Origin: Botrimarina colliarenosi
GTDB lineage: Bacteria > Planctomycetota > Planctomycetia > Pirellulales > Lacipirellulaceae
Assembly: GCF_007859955.1 (NCBI RefSeq)
Contig: NZ_SJPR01000002.1
Location: 606,353 to 670,352, forward strand
Direction of reading: 5' to 3'
Length of the DNA stretch: 64,000 nt
The notes beneath the pieces are model-generated. The model saw only the letters and a program-made list of their open reading frames with translations. It searched no databases and was not told the DNA's origin. Positions 17,339 to 24,359 of the stretch are shown piece after piece. Each line of letters starts with the position of its first letter. The stretch's first letter is position 1. The translations under genes were made by a program, and so were the position numbers.

Positions 17339-18490
17339 TTAGGTCAGTCCTTCAATCAGCTTGACGAGCGGCAGGAACAACGCCAGCACGACGCCGCCGA
17401 CGATGATTCCCAGCACCACGATCGTCACGGGGCCGGCGACCCCCTCCGCCCATGACGAAGCGGCGGCGGAACGCTCGTTGTGGCACGCCGACAATTCACG
17501 CAGTAGACGGACACGGGCCGTGTCGTTCATCTCGGCGGCGACGGCGAAGTCGAGCGAACACGTCGGCGACACGGCCAAGTGCTGGCGTGACGGCTCACGC
17601 GCCAACCAAGCGGCCCGTTTGGCGCCGGGGTTCTTGTCGGCCGCGTAGACGTGGCGGCCCGCGATGCGAACCGCGTCGGCGACCGGCGCGCCAGCCTCCA
17701 AGAGGTCCGCCATCTGCGCCGTGAGGCGGGCGGCGCCGAGCGCGCCGCCACGCCAGAAGCAGACAATGCGGTCGGTTACGGGAGAGAACCAGCGGGAGAG
17801 GCTCCCACGAAACACCCACCCCACATAAGCAACCAGGGTCAGCCACGTGAGGAGAGTCACGGCGCGTCCGCTCGTTAGGAAACGTCCGGTTGCGAGCACA
17901 AGCTCGGTCACAACCGGGAGATCGAGCCCGAAGTCGTTGAAGATCTCTTGGAACGCCGGCAACACAAACAGTGATAGTGGCCAGAGGATCGCGAGGCAAA
18001 GCGCCGCGACCGCCACCGGGTAGAGCGACGCCAGCCGGCGCCGACGGCGGAGCGTGATGCTCGGCTGTTCGCGTTCGATGAACCTTGCAAAGAGACTCTC
18101 GTCGTCGCCAGGCTCCGCGGACACCGACGCCAGCAACGATCCCCACGCGGTTGGCTCGGCGAGCGCCGCGGCGACGGCAGGCTTCTCCTCACCTGTAGCG
18201 ATCAGCTCGGCGATCCGCTTCAACTCAGTGCGTCGTTTGCTGGGGGGCGACTCCTTTAAGTAGGCGTGAAGCGGTTCGACCAACTGGTCGTTCGACGCCA
18301 AGAGACGCTTCACCGCCTCAGTTAGAGGGCCTTCTGCCTCGCCCAAGGGGTCGGCCGCTATGGCGATTGAGCGGACGACGAGGCCGCGTGACTCGAGTTG
18401 CGTCACGGCCTCGGCGACGCCAGCCGCGTCGATGACGCCCCGCTGGGGGGCGCCGGCGTCGTTCGTTGCTTGGTAATCAAAGCGGGGCAT
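17339..18490 (-). CDS. type II secretion F-domain protein (GspF/PilC-like), second of three
   Basis: 383 residues from ATG 18490 (MPRFDYQATNDAGAPQRGVI). The N-terminus matches the GspF/PilC N-terminal pattern of Phe-Tyr-Ala-x-Asn/Asp-x2-Gly. It has membrane segments around LYPVAVAALCLAILWPLSLF and a final VLGIIVGGVVLALFLPLVKL. The N-terminal F repeat is less typical than the C-terminal one. A few codons upstream of 18490 are open but not conserved-looking. It follows the first GspF-like gene by 10 bp. Confidence 0.83.
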   Translation of the reverse strand: MPRFDYQATNDAGAPQRGVIDAAGVAEAVTQLESRGLVVRSIAIAADPLGEAEGPLTEAVKRLLASNDQLVEPLHAYLKESPPSKRRTELKRIAELIATGEEKPAVAAALAEPTAWGSLLASVSAEPGDDESLFARFIEREQPSITLRRRRRLASLYPVAVAALCLAILWPLSLFVLPAFQEIFNDFGLDLPVVTELVLATGRFLTSGRAVTLLTWLTLVAYVGWVFRGSLSRWFSPVTDRIVCFWRGGALGAARLTAQMADLLEAGAPVADAVRIAGRHVYAADKNPGAKRAAWLAREPSRQHLAVSPTCSLDFAVAAEMNDTARVRLLRELSACHNERSAAASSWAEGVAGPVTIVVLGIIVGGVVLALFLPLVKLIEGLT

Positions 18491-18500
18491 GAGCGTCTGC

Positions 18501-19307
18501 CTACGAGGCCAGCCTCCCGAGCAATTCAACAAGCGGCAAGAAGAGCGTCAGGCAGTAGAGCAGCGTGGCGCCGCCGCCGATAAAGACGACCGCCAGCAAC
18601 GGGCCGTAGGTGGTCCACCGATTCGAACGACGTCGGTCGAGGCCGTCATAGAAGTCGTCAACGGCTTGCAGGTCACCGGCCGAGCCGGAGGTCGTGGCCC
18701 ACGCCAGCAGCGGCGGATTGCTTTTCTCGCGGGCCGGGACGACCCGCCAACCTGCAAATCCGTGACGGGCCCACAGCACGCCGCCGACCAACGCGACGAG
18801 CGCGAGCACCAGCCAGAGCGGGGCCGACGCCCGGACCCATTGCAACCGGCTGACCGCGGCGCTGACCGGCTCGTTCAGCTGGGCGTAGGTCGATTCAAAG
18901 ATCGGCAGCAAGTAGCGGCACATCGTCGCGACCCCGACGCAGGCGAGCACCGCCACCAACACCGGGTAGAACAGCCCCAGCGACATCCGGCTGCGGTGCG
19001 CCTCGCGACTCGCGCAGACGACGCGGCGGCTCTCTAACGCGGAAGATAAATCGGCGCCCGACAGCCACGCCCCAAGTAACTGGCGATAGCCCGCGGGCGC
19101 TTGGAGAGCGGGGTCGGCGAACACGTCGGTGAGTGATTCGGTCCCGCCGATGCGACGGGAAAGCTGGTCGGCTAGCACGTCCAACTGAGGCCGGAGCGGT
19201 CCCGGCGCGAACCCGAGGTCGAGGGCTACGCCCGCCTCGTCGAGGGCGGCGAGCTGTTCGCCCAAGGCGAGCACGTCGGCTAGCCGATCGTCCGGCATGG
19301 CGGCCAT
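18501..19307 (-). CDS. short type II secretion F-domain-like protein, first of three
   Basis: 268 residues, shorter than normal GspF (about 400). It looks like one F-type unit: a helical N-terminus with ALDEAGVALDLGFAPGPL, the segment LLGAWLSGADLSSALESRR, then membrane helices FYPVLVAVLACVGVATM, PLWLVLALVALVGGVLW and VVFIGGGATLLYCLTLFLPL. The ending LFLPLVELL resembles the end of the next protein (LFLPLVKLI), so the three proteins probably arose by duplication. It follows the putative anti-sigma gene by 45 bp. Confidence 0.72.
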   Translation of the reverse strand: MAAMPDDRLADVLALGEQLAALDEAGVALDLGFAPGPLRPQLDVLADQLSRRIGGTESLTDVFADPALQAPAGYRQLLGAWLSGADLSSALESRRVVCASREAHRSRMSLGLFYPVLVAVLACVGVATMCRYLLPIFESTYAQLNEPVSAAVSRLQWVRASAPLWLVLALVALVGGVLWARHGFAGWRVVPAREKSNPPLLAWATTSGSAGDLQAVDDFYDGLDRRRSNRWTTYGPLLAVVFIGGGATLLYCLTLFLPLVELLGRLAS

Positions 19308-19352
19308 GGCGTTGGAGACACCGAAGCGGCGATCCCAACGACCGCCTTCTGA

Positions 19353-19808
19353 CTAGAACGAGCCGCCGGCGTCCGCCGTTTGTGCAGCAAAAGCGTCAGA
19401 AGATGGATCGGCGCTGTCGGTCGCCGTTTTGGTCGGCCGGAGCGCTTCGGCTTGTTCGCTGCGCACCCGGAGGAACGCATCGACGAGCGTCCAGCAGAGC
19501 CCCTCGACGCCGGCCCGTTTGGCGGTCGCGTGATCCGCGGCGACGATGCGGGCGACGCGCTGCGACGGCGACGCCTGAGTCAGGACCTCGTTCAACGACG
19601 CCGCCGGGATCGCCACCAACGCCACGAGGGCGAGCGCCGAGCCGGCCGCCATCGTCATCCGCTGTCGCCGGCGCCCTTGCCCGCGGAGCCGACGCGCCTC
19701 TTCGAGCACGCGGGGGCGGAGGTCCTCCGACGGCCCGATATAGCCGCCGGCGCCTTGCAGCATCGCCTCAACGCTCGCGGCGTCAAAACCTTCGCGGGGG
19801 GACTTCAT
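19353..19808 (-). CDS. single-pass membrane protein, putative anti-sigma factor
   Basis: 151 residues. A cytoplasmic N-terminus of about 50 residues (EDLRPRVLEEARRLRGQG), one hydrophobic helix (AAGSALALVALVAIPAASL, about 53-72) and a C-terminal extracytoplasmic part ending in a Ser/Asp/Ala-rich tail. It overlaps the sigma factor stop as ATGA, the usual layout of an ECF sigma and its regulator. There is no zinc-binding anti-sigma motif, so the role is inferred from position and topology. Confidence 0.65.
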   Translation of the reverse strand: MKSPREGFDAASVEAMLQGAGGYIGPSEDLRPRVLEEARRLRGQGRRRQRMTMAAGSALALVALVAIPAASLNEVLTQASPSQRVARIVAADHATAKRAGVEGLCWTLVDAFLRVRSEQAEALRPTKTATDSADPSSDAFAAQTADAGGSF

Positions 19809-20398
19809 CGGCGGCCCCCCTGCACTTCTGCCCGATGGCCCAAGGCCTCGTCGGCGGTCTTCTGCAGCCGCGTGGCGAGCTTCTGGAGCCCGTACTGATA
19901 GCGGCTGGCGACGGTGTTGGGCGATTCGTCGAGGACCTCGGCGATCTCGGCGAACGTCATCTGCTCCCAGGTCTTGAGCACCACGACCTCGGCCTGGGCG
20001 GCCGGAAGCGACCGCAGCGCGGCCCAGACGGCGCGGTGCGTGTCTTCGAGCTCCAGCTCATCGACTCGCCGACTGGTCACCAAGTCGGTGATGCTGTGCG
20101 TTGTCGTGATCCAACGCCTTTTCTTGCGGGCGACCAGCAACGCCTCGTTCCGGACCATCCGCAGCAGGTAGGCCCAGGGGGTTTGCGCGTCGCGGAGCGG
20201 GTCGGGTCGCACCGCGATCCGCGTCATCACGGCTTGGACGGCGTCTTCGCCGTCGTACTGGTTGCGGGTGATCGCCACGGCAAGCCGCACCAGCCGCTGG
20301 GCCGTCAGGTCAAAGAGCCCGCCGAGCACGTCGATCCCGGCCATCCCGAGCTGGTCGGTCAGCGCGCGGACGCGGAGGTGGAAGGGCAATTCGGCCAT
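19805..20398 (-). CDS. ECF-type RNA polymerase sigma factor
   Basis: 197 residues from ATG 20398; a longer frame upstream comes from repeat DNA. Region 2 is seen in QYDGEDAVQAVMTRIAVRP and TPWAYLLRMVRNEALLVARK; region 4 in LRSLPAAQAEVVVLKTWEQM followed by FAEIAEVLDESPNTVASRYQ, a helix-turn-helix that reads the -35 element. It is the first gene of the operon of GspF and pseudopilin genes and is coupled to the putative anti-sigma gene. It probably controls its own operon. Confidence 0.9.
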   Translation of the reverse strand: MAELPFHLRVRALTDQLGMAGIDVLGGLFDLTAQRLVRLAVAITRNQYDGEDAVQAVMTRIAVRPDPLRDAQTPWAYLLRMVRNEALLVARKKRRWITTTHSITDLVTSRRVDELELEDTHRAVWAALRSLPAAQAEVVVLKTWEQMTFAEIAEVLDESPNTVASRYQYGLQKLATRLQKTADEALGHRAEVQGGRR

Positions 20399-20450
20399 GA
20401 CGCTGTACACGATGCGCGATCGTTGGCCCTTTGTGCAACTATTCTGGAGA

Positions 20451-20654
20451 AACCGCCAAGACGCCAAGTGCGCCAAGTGCGCCAAGGCTCGCCGAGAGGA
20501 AAGGAAGATTGTGGGAGAAGATTGTGGGAGGGGTCTCCGACCCCGATTACGGCATCCAGACCGTAGCGGCAGGTTGCGCGTAATCGGGGTCGGAGACCCC
20601 TCCCACAGTTTCTCTTTTCCGAATTTCTTGGCGAGCCTTGGCGTCTTGGCGGTT
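20451..20654. repeat. nested inverted repeat upstream of the sigma operon
   Basis: Two nested palindromes. Inner arms 20524-20549 and 20581-20606 are 26-bp perfect complements (start GTGGGAGGGGTCTCCGACCC). Outer arms 20451-20468 and 20637-20654 are 18-bp complements (AACCGCCAAGACGCCAAG). The outer right arm reaches into the ribE stop codon. Short direct repeats (GCGCCAAGT) lie next to the left arm. The inner core is related to the repeat at 34601-34684 and the outer arm to 25893-26047. Confidence 0.85.
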
Positions 20655-21264
20655 ACTTCCCTTGCCCACCGAGTTGCCGCTCCACGTACTTGGCTAGCAC
20701 GTCGGTCTCGATATTCACCCGGTCGCCGACCTGGCGGGCGCCGAGCGTCGTGACGCCCAGCGTGTGGGGGATCAGCGCGACGCTGAACCGCCCTGCCCCG
20801 TCGCTGGTGTCCTCGACATCGACCAGCGTTAGGCTGACGCCATCGACGGCGACCGAGCCCTTGCTCGCCATCTGACGGGCCTGGGCCGCCGGGACGCGGA
20901 ACCAGTACTTCGACCAATCGCCCTCGGGCTCGATCGCATCGACCGTGCCCAGGCAATCGACGTGACCCGTGACGTAGTGCCCGCCGAGCTGGTCGCCCGC
21001 CTTCAGAGAGGGCTCGAGGTTCACCTTCGACCCGGCGGCGAGTTCACCCAAATTGGTGCGCGAGAGCGTTTCGCTGCCGGCTTGGAAGGCGATCGCGGAG
21101 CCGTCGATGGCGACGACGGTCAGGCAACAGCCGTTCACACAGATGCTGTCGCCGAGCGTCGCGCCGGCGGCGAGCGACGCGTCGCGAACGATAAGCCGCA
21201 CACCAGGGCCTTCTTCGACAAGGTCGACGACGGCGGCGAGGGATTGGACGAGGCCGGTGAACAT
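20653..21264 (-). CDS. ribE: riboflavin synthase, alpha subunit
   Basis: 203 residues, the usual length. Two lumazine-binding repeats: the N-terminal one begins MFTGLVQSLAAVVDL and contains GDSICVNGCCLTVV; the second contains HYVTGHVDCLGTVDAI and GSVAVDGVSLTLV. It joins two 6,7-dimethyl-8-ribityllumazine molecules to riboflavin in the cytoplasm. It stands alone here, without other rib genes. No FMN riboswitch is seen in the 86 bp between it and zwf. The stop codon lies within the outer arm of a palindromic repeat. Confidence 0.96.
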   Translation of the reverse strand: MFTGLVQSLAAVVDLVEEGPGVRLIVRDASLAAGATLGDSICVNGCCLTVVAIDGSAIAFQAGSETLSRTNLGELAAGSKVNLEPSLKAGDQLGGHYVTGHVDCLGTVDAIEPEGDWSKYWFRVPAAQARQMASKGSVAVDGVSLTLVDVEDTSDGAGRFSVALIPHTLGVTTLGARQVGDRVNIETDVLAKYVERQLGGQGK

Positions 21265-21285
21265 CAGGAAAGGGATTAGGGGTTA

Positions 21286-21334
21286 GGGACGGGGGACGAG
21301 GGCTGTGGACGCAGAACCCCTCGTCCCCCGTCCC
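21286..21334. repeat. 16-bp inverted repeat between zwf and ribE
   Basis: Arms GGGACGGGGGACGAGG (21286-21301) and its complement (21319-21334) with a 17-nt loop. A further partial copy of the right arm follows at 21340-21352, touching the zwf stop. It could act as a transcript-end hairpin for zwf. Confidence 0.75.
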
Positions 21335-21350
21335 TCAGCCCCCTCGTCCC

Positions 21351-22823
21351 TCACTGTAGCACCGGGCAGGCGTCGAACCACTCACGCCGCTGCGCGATCA
21401 TCCACTCGGTGCTCTCGGTCGGGCCCCAGTAGCCCGGCTCGTAGCTGAGCAGCTTCGGGGCGTCGCTCGCCGCTTTGTCGCTTTCGGCCCAGGCCGCGAG
21501 GATCGGGTCGCAGATGCCCCAAGCCGCCTCGACCTCGTCGGCGCGGGCGAAAAGGCTGGCGTCCCCCTCGATCGCGTCGAGCAGCAGCCGCTCGTACGCC
21601 TCGGGGATGTTGCCGCCGAAGTTCTTCTGGTAGTTGAAATCGAGGTTGGTCTGCCGCATCGTCATGCCGGCGTCGGGCACCTTCGTCTGAAAGTGCATCT
21701 GGATCCCTTCGGCCGGCTGCACCTGGATGATCAGCCGGTTGGCGTCGCGGATCGTCCGCGGGCCTTCCTTAAACAGCATGTGCGGCGGCTGGCGGAACTG
21801 GATCACGATCTGCGTCGTCCGGCACGACAGCGACTTGCCGCTCCGCAGATAGAACGGCACCCCCTGCCAGCGCCAGTTGTCGATCCCCAGCTTGATCGCC
21901 GCGAAGGTGGCGGTCGTACTGTCGTCCGGCACGCCGTCGGCTTGGAGGTAGCCCCGGTACTGGGCGCGGACCGTGTCGCGGGCGATGTCTTTGGGCGACT
22001 TCGGGCGCACGGCGAGCAGCACCTTCACCTTCTCGTCGCGCACCGGGTCAGCCGCGTAGCTCGCCGGCGGCTCCATCGCGGTGACCATCAACAGCTGCAG
22101 CAGGTGGTTCTGGATCATGTCCCGCACCACGCCTGCCGTGTCGTAGTAGCCGGCCCGGCTGCCGACATTCACCTCTTCGGCCACGGTGATCTGCACGTGG
22201 TCGATGAAGTTGCGGTTCCAGACCGGCTCAAAAATCGTGTTGGCAAACCGCAGCACGAACAGGTTCTGGACCGTCTCTTTGCCGAGGTAGTGGTCGATGC
22301 GGTAGACCTGCTTCTCTTTGAAGTGGGCGTGGACCGTCTTGTTCAGCGCCTTGGCCGACTCAAGATCGACGCCAAACGGCTTCTCGATGATGACGCGGCG
22401 TTGGCAATCGCCCTCCTCACAGGCGAGGCCCGCCTTGCCGAGCTGCTCAATCGCCGGCCCGTAGAACCGGGGAGCCGTCGAGAGGTAGTAGAGCCGCGAC
22501 GCGTCCTCACCCCCCTCCAGCTCAGTGAGGAACTTGCCGAGCTTCTCAAAGTCCTCCGCCTTGCCGATGTCGCCGTCGCAGTAAAAAACCTGGTCGGCGA
22601 AGTCGTCCCAGACGTCGGCCTTGAACTTGTCGCCGGCGAACTCCTGCGTCGTCGCCCGCAGGTCCTTGCGCCACGCCTCGTGCGAGAAGTCGGTGCGGCT
22701 GAAGCCGACGATCTTCGCATCCTCCGGCAGCCGGCCCTTCCTCTTGAGGTTGTAGAGGGCGGGGATCAGCTTGCGGCTGGTGAGGTCGCCGGAGGCGCCG
22801 AAGATAACGATGGTGTGCGGCAT
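21351..22823 (-). CDS. zwf: glucose-6-phosphate 1-dehydrogenase
   Basis: 490 residues, full length. The N-terminus IVIFGASGDLTSRKLIPALY binds NADP; RIDHYLGKETVQNLFVLRFAN holds the substrate-binding His and Lys of the family signature. It makes 6-phosphogluconolactone from glucose-6-phosphate, the first step of the oxidative pentose phosphate pathway. gnd, the third-step enzyme, is on the same strand about 1.5 kb upstream, with toxin-antitoxin and nuclease genes in between. No pgl gene is present. Confidence 0.97.
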   Translation of the reverse strand: MPHTIVIFGASGDLTSRKLIPALYNLKRKGRLPEDAKIVGFSRTDFSHEAWRKDLRATTQEFAGDKFKADVWDDFADQVFYCDGDIGKAEDFEKLGKFLTELEGGEDASRLYYLSTAPRFYGPAIEQLGKAGLACEEGDCQRRVIIEKPFGVDLESAKALNKTVHAHFKEKQVYRIDHYLGKETVQNLFVLRFANTIFEPVWNRNFIDHVQITVAEEVNVGSRAGYYDTAGVVRDMIQNHLLQLLMVTAMEPPASYAADPVRDEKVKVLLAVRPKSPKDIARDTVRAQYRGYLQADGVPDDSTTATFAAIKLGIDNWRWQGVPFYLRSGKSLSCRTTQIVIQFRQPPHMLFKEGPRTIRDANRLIIQVQPAEGIQMHFQTKVPDAGMTMRQTNLDFNYQKNFGGNIPEAYERLLLDAIEGDASLFARADEVEAAWGICDPILAAWAESDKAASDAPKLLSYEPGYWGPTESTEWMIAQRREWFDACPVLQ

Positions 22824-22832
22824 GGGTTTTTA

Positions 22833-22856
22833 TTCACCGCGGAGACGCGGAGGACG
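22833..22856 (+). repeat. 24-bp dispersed repeat, copy 1 (pairs with 24327-24350)
   Basis: TTCACCGCGGAGACGCGGAG plus GACG, lying 10 bp before the zwf start codon. The exact reverse complement is at 24327-24350, 10 bp from the gnd stop. The two copies bracket the hicAB and GIY-YIG genes. Confidence 0.85.
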
Positions 22857-22866
22857 CGGAGTTGAT

Positions 22867-23103
22867 TCAATCGTTGTACGCGTCGAGAAACTCGTCGCGT
22901 GGGATGCCTGACTGAGTGCAGATGGATCGGAGTGTCGAGCCTTTGATCGTACGATGGTTGGGAATCGTCATCGGAGTGATCGAACCGTCGGGATTCTCTC
23001 TACGAAGGGCGATGTGCTCGGCTTCACGTAGGACCTCGAAGCCAAGCTTCTTCATTGCCTGCAAGACTCGCTGCTTCGGAGTATCGACAGGAAAGCGAGG
23101 CAT
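22867..23103 (-). CDS. hicA: HicA-family mRNA interferase toxin
   Basis: 78 residues. It matches the small HicA/YcfA double-stranded-RNA-binding fold: AMKKLGFEVLREAEHIALRR carries the catalytic His at the expected place, followed by TIPNHRTIKGSTLRSICTQS. HicA toxins cut mRNA and stop growth. It overlaps the upstream hicB by one base (TGATG), so antitoxin is made first. Usual HicA proteins are about 60 residues; this one has a short extension at each end. Confidence 0.85.
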   Translation of the reverse strand: MPRFPVDTPKQRVLQAMKKLGFEVLREAEHIALRRENPDGSITPMTIPNHRTIKGSTLRSICTQSGIPRDEFLDAYND

Positions 23104-23306
23104 CAGGCGTCGACGACCTCCGCGTCAATGAGCGGCGAATCATCGCTCACGGCGTCTGGGCCGAAGGTCTCGATGTGGAACTTCGCCGCCGATTGGGCGT
23201 CGGCGAGGGCGTCCTCACGCGTTTCCCCCTGCCCCACCACGACGCCGCGCAGGCCCAGGGGATAAGCGACGAAGCCGTCGCTGTGCTGTTCGATGACGAA
23301 TTTCAT
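23103..23306 (-). CDS. hicB: HicB-family antitoxin (short form)
   Basis: 67 residues. FVAYPLGLRGVVVGQGETRE and DALADAQSAAKFHIETFG are the HicB partial RNase H-like fold that blocks HicA. It has no C-terminal DNA-binding domain, so it may not repress the operon by itself. It lies directly upstream of hicA with a one-base overlap. A 21-bp inverted repeat pair follows at 23314-23377. Confidence 0.83.
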   Translation of the reverse strand: MKFVIEQHSDGFVAYPLGLRGVVVGQGETREDALADAQSAAKFHIETFGPDAVSDDSPLIDAEVVDA

Positions 23307-23313
23307 AGTTTTC

Positions 23314-23377
23314 GTAGGTCAGGCTGTGCCTGACATCCTTTTACGCTGGCGGGGGAGTCAGGCACAGCCTGACCTAC
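23314..23377. repeat. 21-bp perfect inverted repeat between hicB and GIY-YIG gene
   Basis: Left arm 23314-23334 (GTAGGTCAGGCTGTGCCTGA then C) and right arm 23357-23377 are exact complements with a 22-nt spacer. A further copy of the right-arm sequence is at 24299-24317, on the other side of the GIY-YIG gene, with one change. Confidence 0.9.
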
Positions 23378-23378
23378 T

Positions 23379-24275
23379 TCACTTAGCGAATTCAGTTAGA
23401 GGACCGACGCCATCGCACTCAGCCTCTTGTCGATACACTGCGTCTAAGGTCTCGCCACGTTCATCTTTCCACTCTGTCCAGCCGTTTGCTTTCCTTGCCA
23501 GTACGATTAGAGCGGCCTGGCTTGGAGAACTGCAAAGGTAGTCTTCCGTAAGCCTTAGTCGCTCAGCGTCGATTGGTGCGAGTAGCCCCGCTTCAATCAT
23601 CTCGTCAGTTGTCGATACAAGAGTCGCCGCCGACGGCACCGGTTGACGCCGACAAATCGACCCCTCAATTAGTGCGAAGCCGTCATTCACGAGAATCCCA
23701 CGACCATCTGCATTGGGACCACGGCAGGAAAAAACTCGCTTCGTTGCCCCTGTTGCAACAGCCGAAACAACTGGCTCAAAAATCGGTAGTCCGAGCGTAG
23801 AGAGCAAGGTCGCGGCCGTCTCGAAAGCATCTAGTACATCAGCTTCAAGTGGTTCCGGAATGTGAGGCTTGCCGCCTCCATTCGCATTCACCAATTCGTA
23901 CCGCTTCGCCTCAGCAGCCTTTTGTATGCAGTACCACTCAAGGTACCGAACGTGAACTTGGGTAAAGCTATCAGTCCGCGAGGTGATTGCGACAACGGAA
24001 TTCCAAAAGTCTTTCCCCGAATTGTGACTACGAAGCCGCCCCCGCAAGTCCTCGGTTTGACCTATGTACAAGGCCGGCTTTGGCGTTCCATCAGCAGTGC
24101 CGACAAGGAAATAGAGCGCTACACGAGACGCTTCCGAACGATCCAGAAACGCAGCAAGATTGGTCCTGGGCGCTTGAATCACCTGGACAATACGGGTCGT
24201 GATGCTCGCAAGACGTACTCCTCTTGGCTCCCCGTCGGGCAAGAAGATCTCAATCGTCTGACTGCGTCCACTCAT
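23379..24275 (-). CDS. GIY-YIG nuclease domain protein with C-terminal DUF4357-like domain
   Basis: 298 residues from ATG 24275. The catalytic core (about 45-125) has ALYFLVG and ALYIGQTEDLRGRLRSHNSG, with the essential Arg, and a Glu in YLEWYCIQKAAEA. The C-terminal third (SPSQAALIVLARKANGWTEW then KDERGETLDAVYR) resembles DUF4357, often found with GIY-YIG and methyltransferase domains in accessory regions. It is likely a metal-dependent DNA endonuclease. The gene is visibly AT-richer than zwf and gnd and is flanked by copies of the GTCAGGCACAGC repeat, which suggests a mobile cassette. Confidence 0.82.
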   Translation of the reverse strand: MSGRSQTIEIFLPDGEPRGVRLASITTRIVQVIQAPRTNLAAFLDRSEASRVALYFLVGTADGTPKPALYIGQTEDLRGRLRSHNSGKDFWNSVVAITSRTDSFTQVHVRYLEWYCIQKAAEAKRYELVNANGGGKPHIPEPLEADVLDAFETAATLLSTLGLPIFEPVVSAVATGATKRVFSCRGPNADGRGILVNDGFALIEGSICRRQPVPSAATLVSTTDEMIEAGLLAPIDAERLRLTEDYLCSSPSQAALIVLARKANGWTEWKDERGETLDAVYRQEAECDGVGPLTEFAK

Positions 24276-24298
24276 CAAATCTGCTGCTCTGGAAGGAT

Positions 24299-24317
24299 GT
24301 CAGGCACAGCGTGACCT
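24299..24317. repeat. third copy of the GTCAGGCACAG repeat
   Basis: GTCAGGCACAGCGTGACCT, one base different from the arm at 23357-23377 and in the same orientation. It lies upstream of the GIY-YIG start, so the nuclease gene is bracketed by directly oriented copies. Confidence 0.8.
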
Positions 24318-24326
24318 GTGTGTCCA

Positions 24327-24350
24327 CGTCCTCCGCGTCTCCGCGGTGAA
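24327..24350 (-). repeat. 24-bp dispersed repeat, copy 2 (inverted relative to 22833-22856)
   Basis: Exact reverse complement of 22833-22856, located just beyond the gnd stop codon. See the copy 1 entry. Confidence 0.85.
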
Positions 24351-24359
24351 ACTGAACCT

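Noticed and set aside
21265..21350. Possible FMN riboswitch near ribE
   Set aside because: The 86 bp lie after zwf's reading direction and hold only a GC-rich palindrome; the conserved FMN aptamer core is not there.
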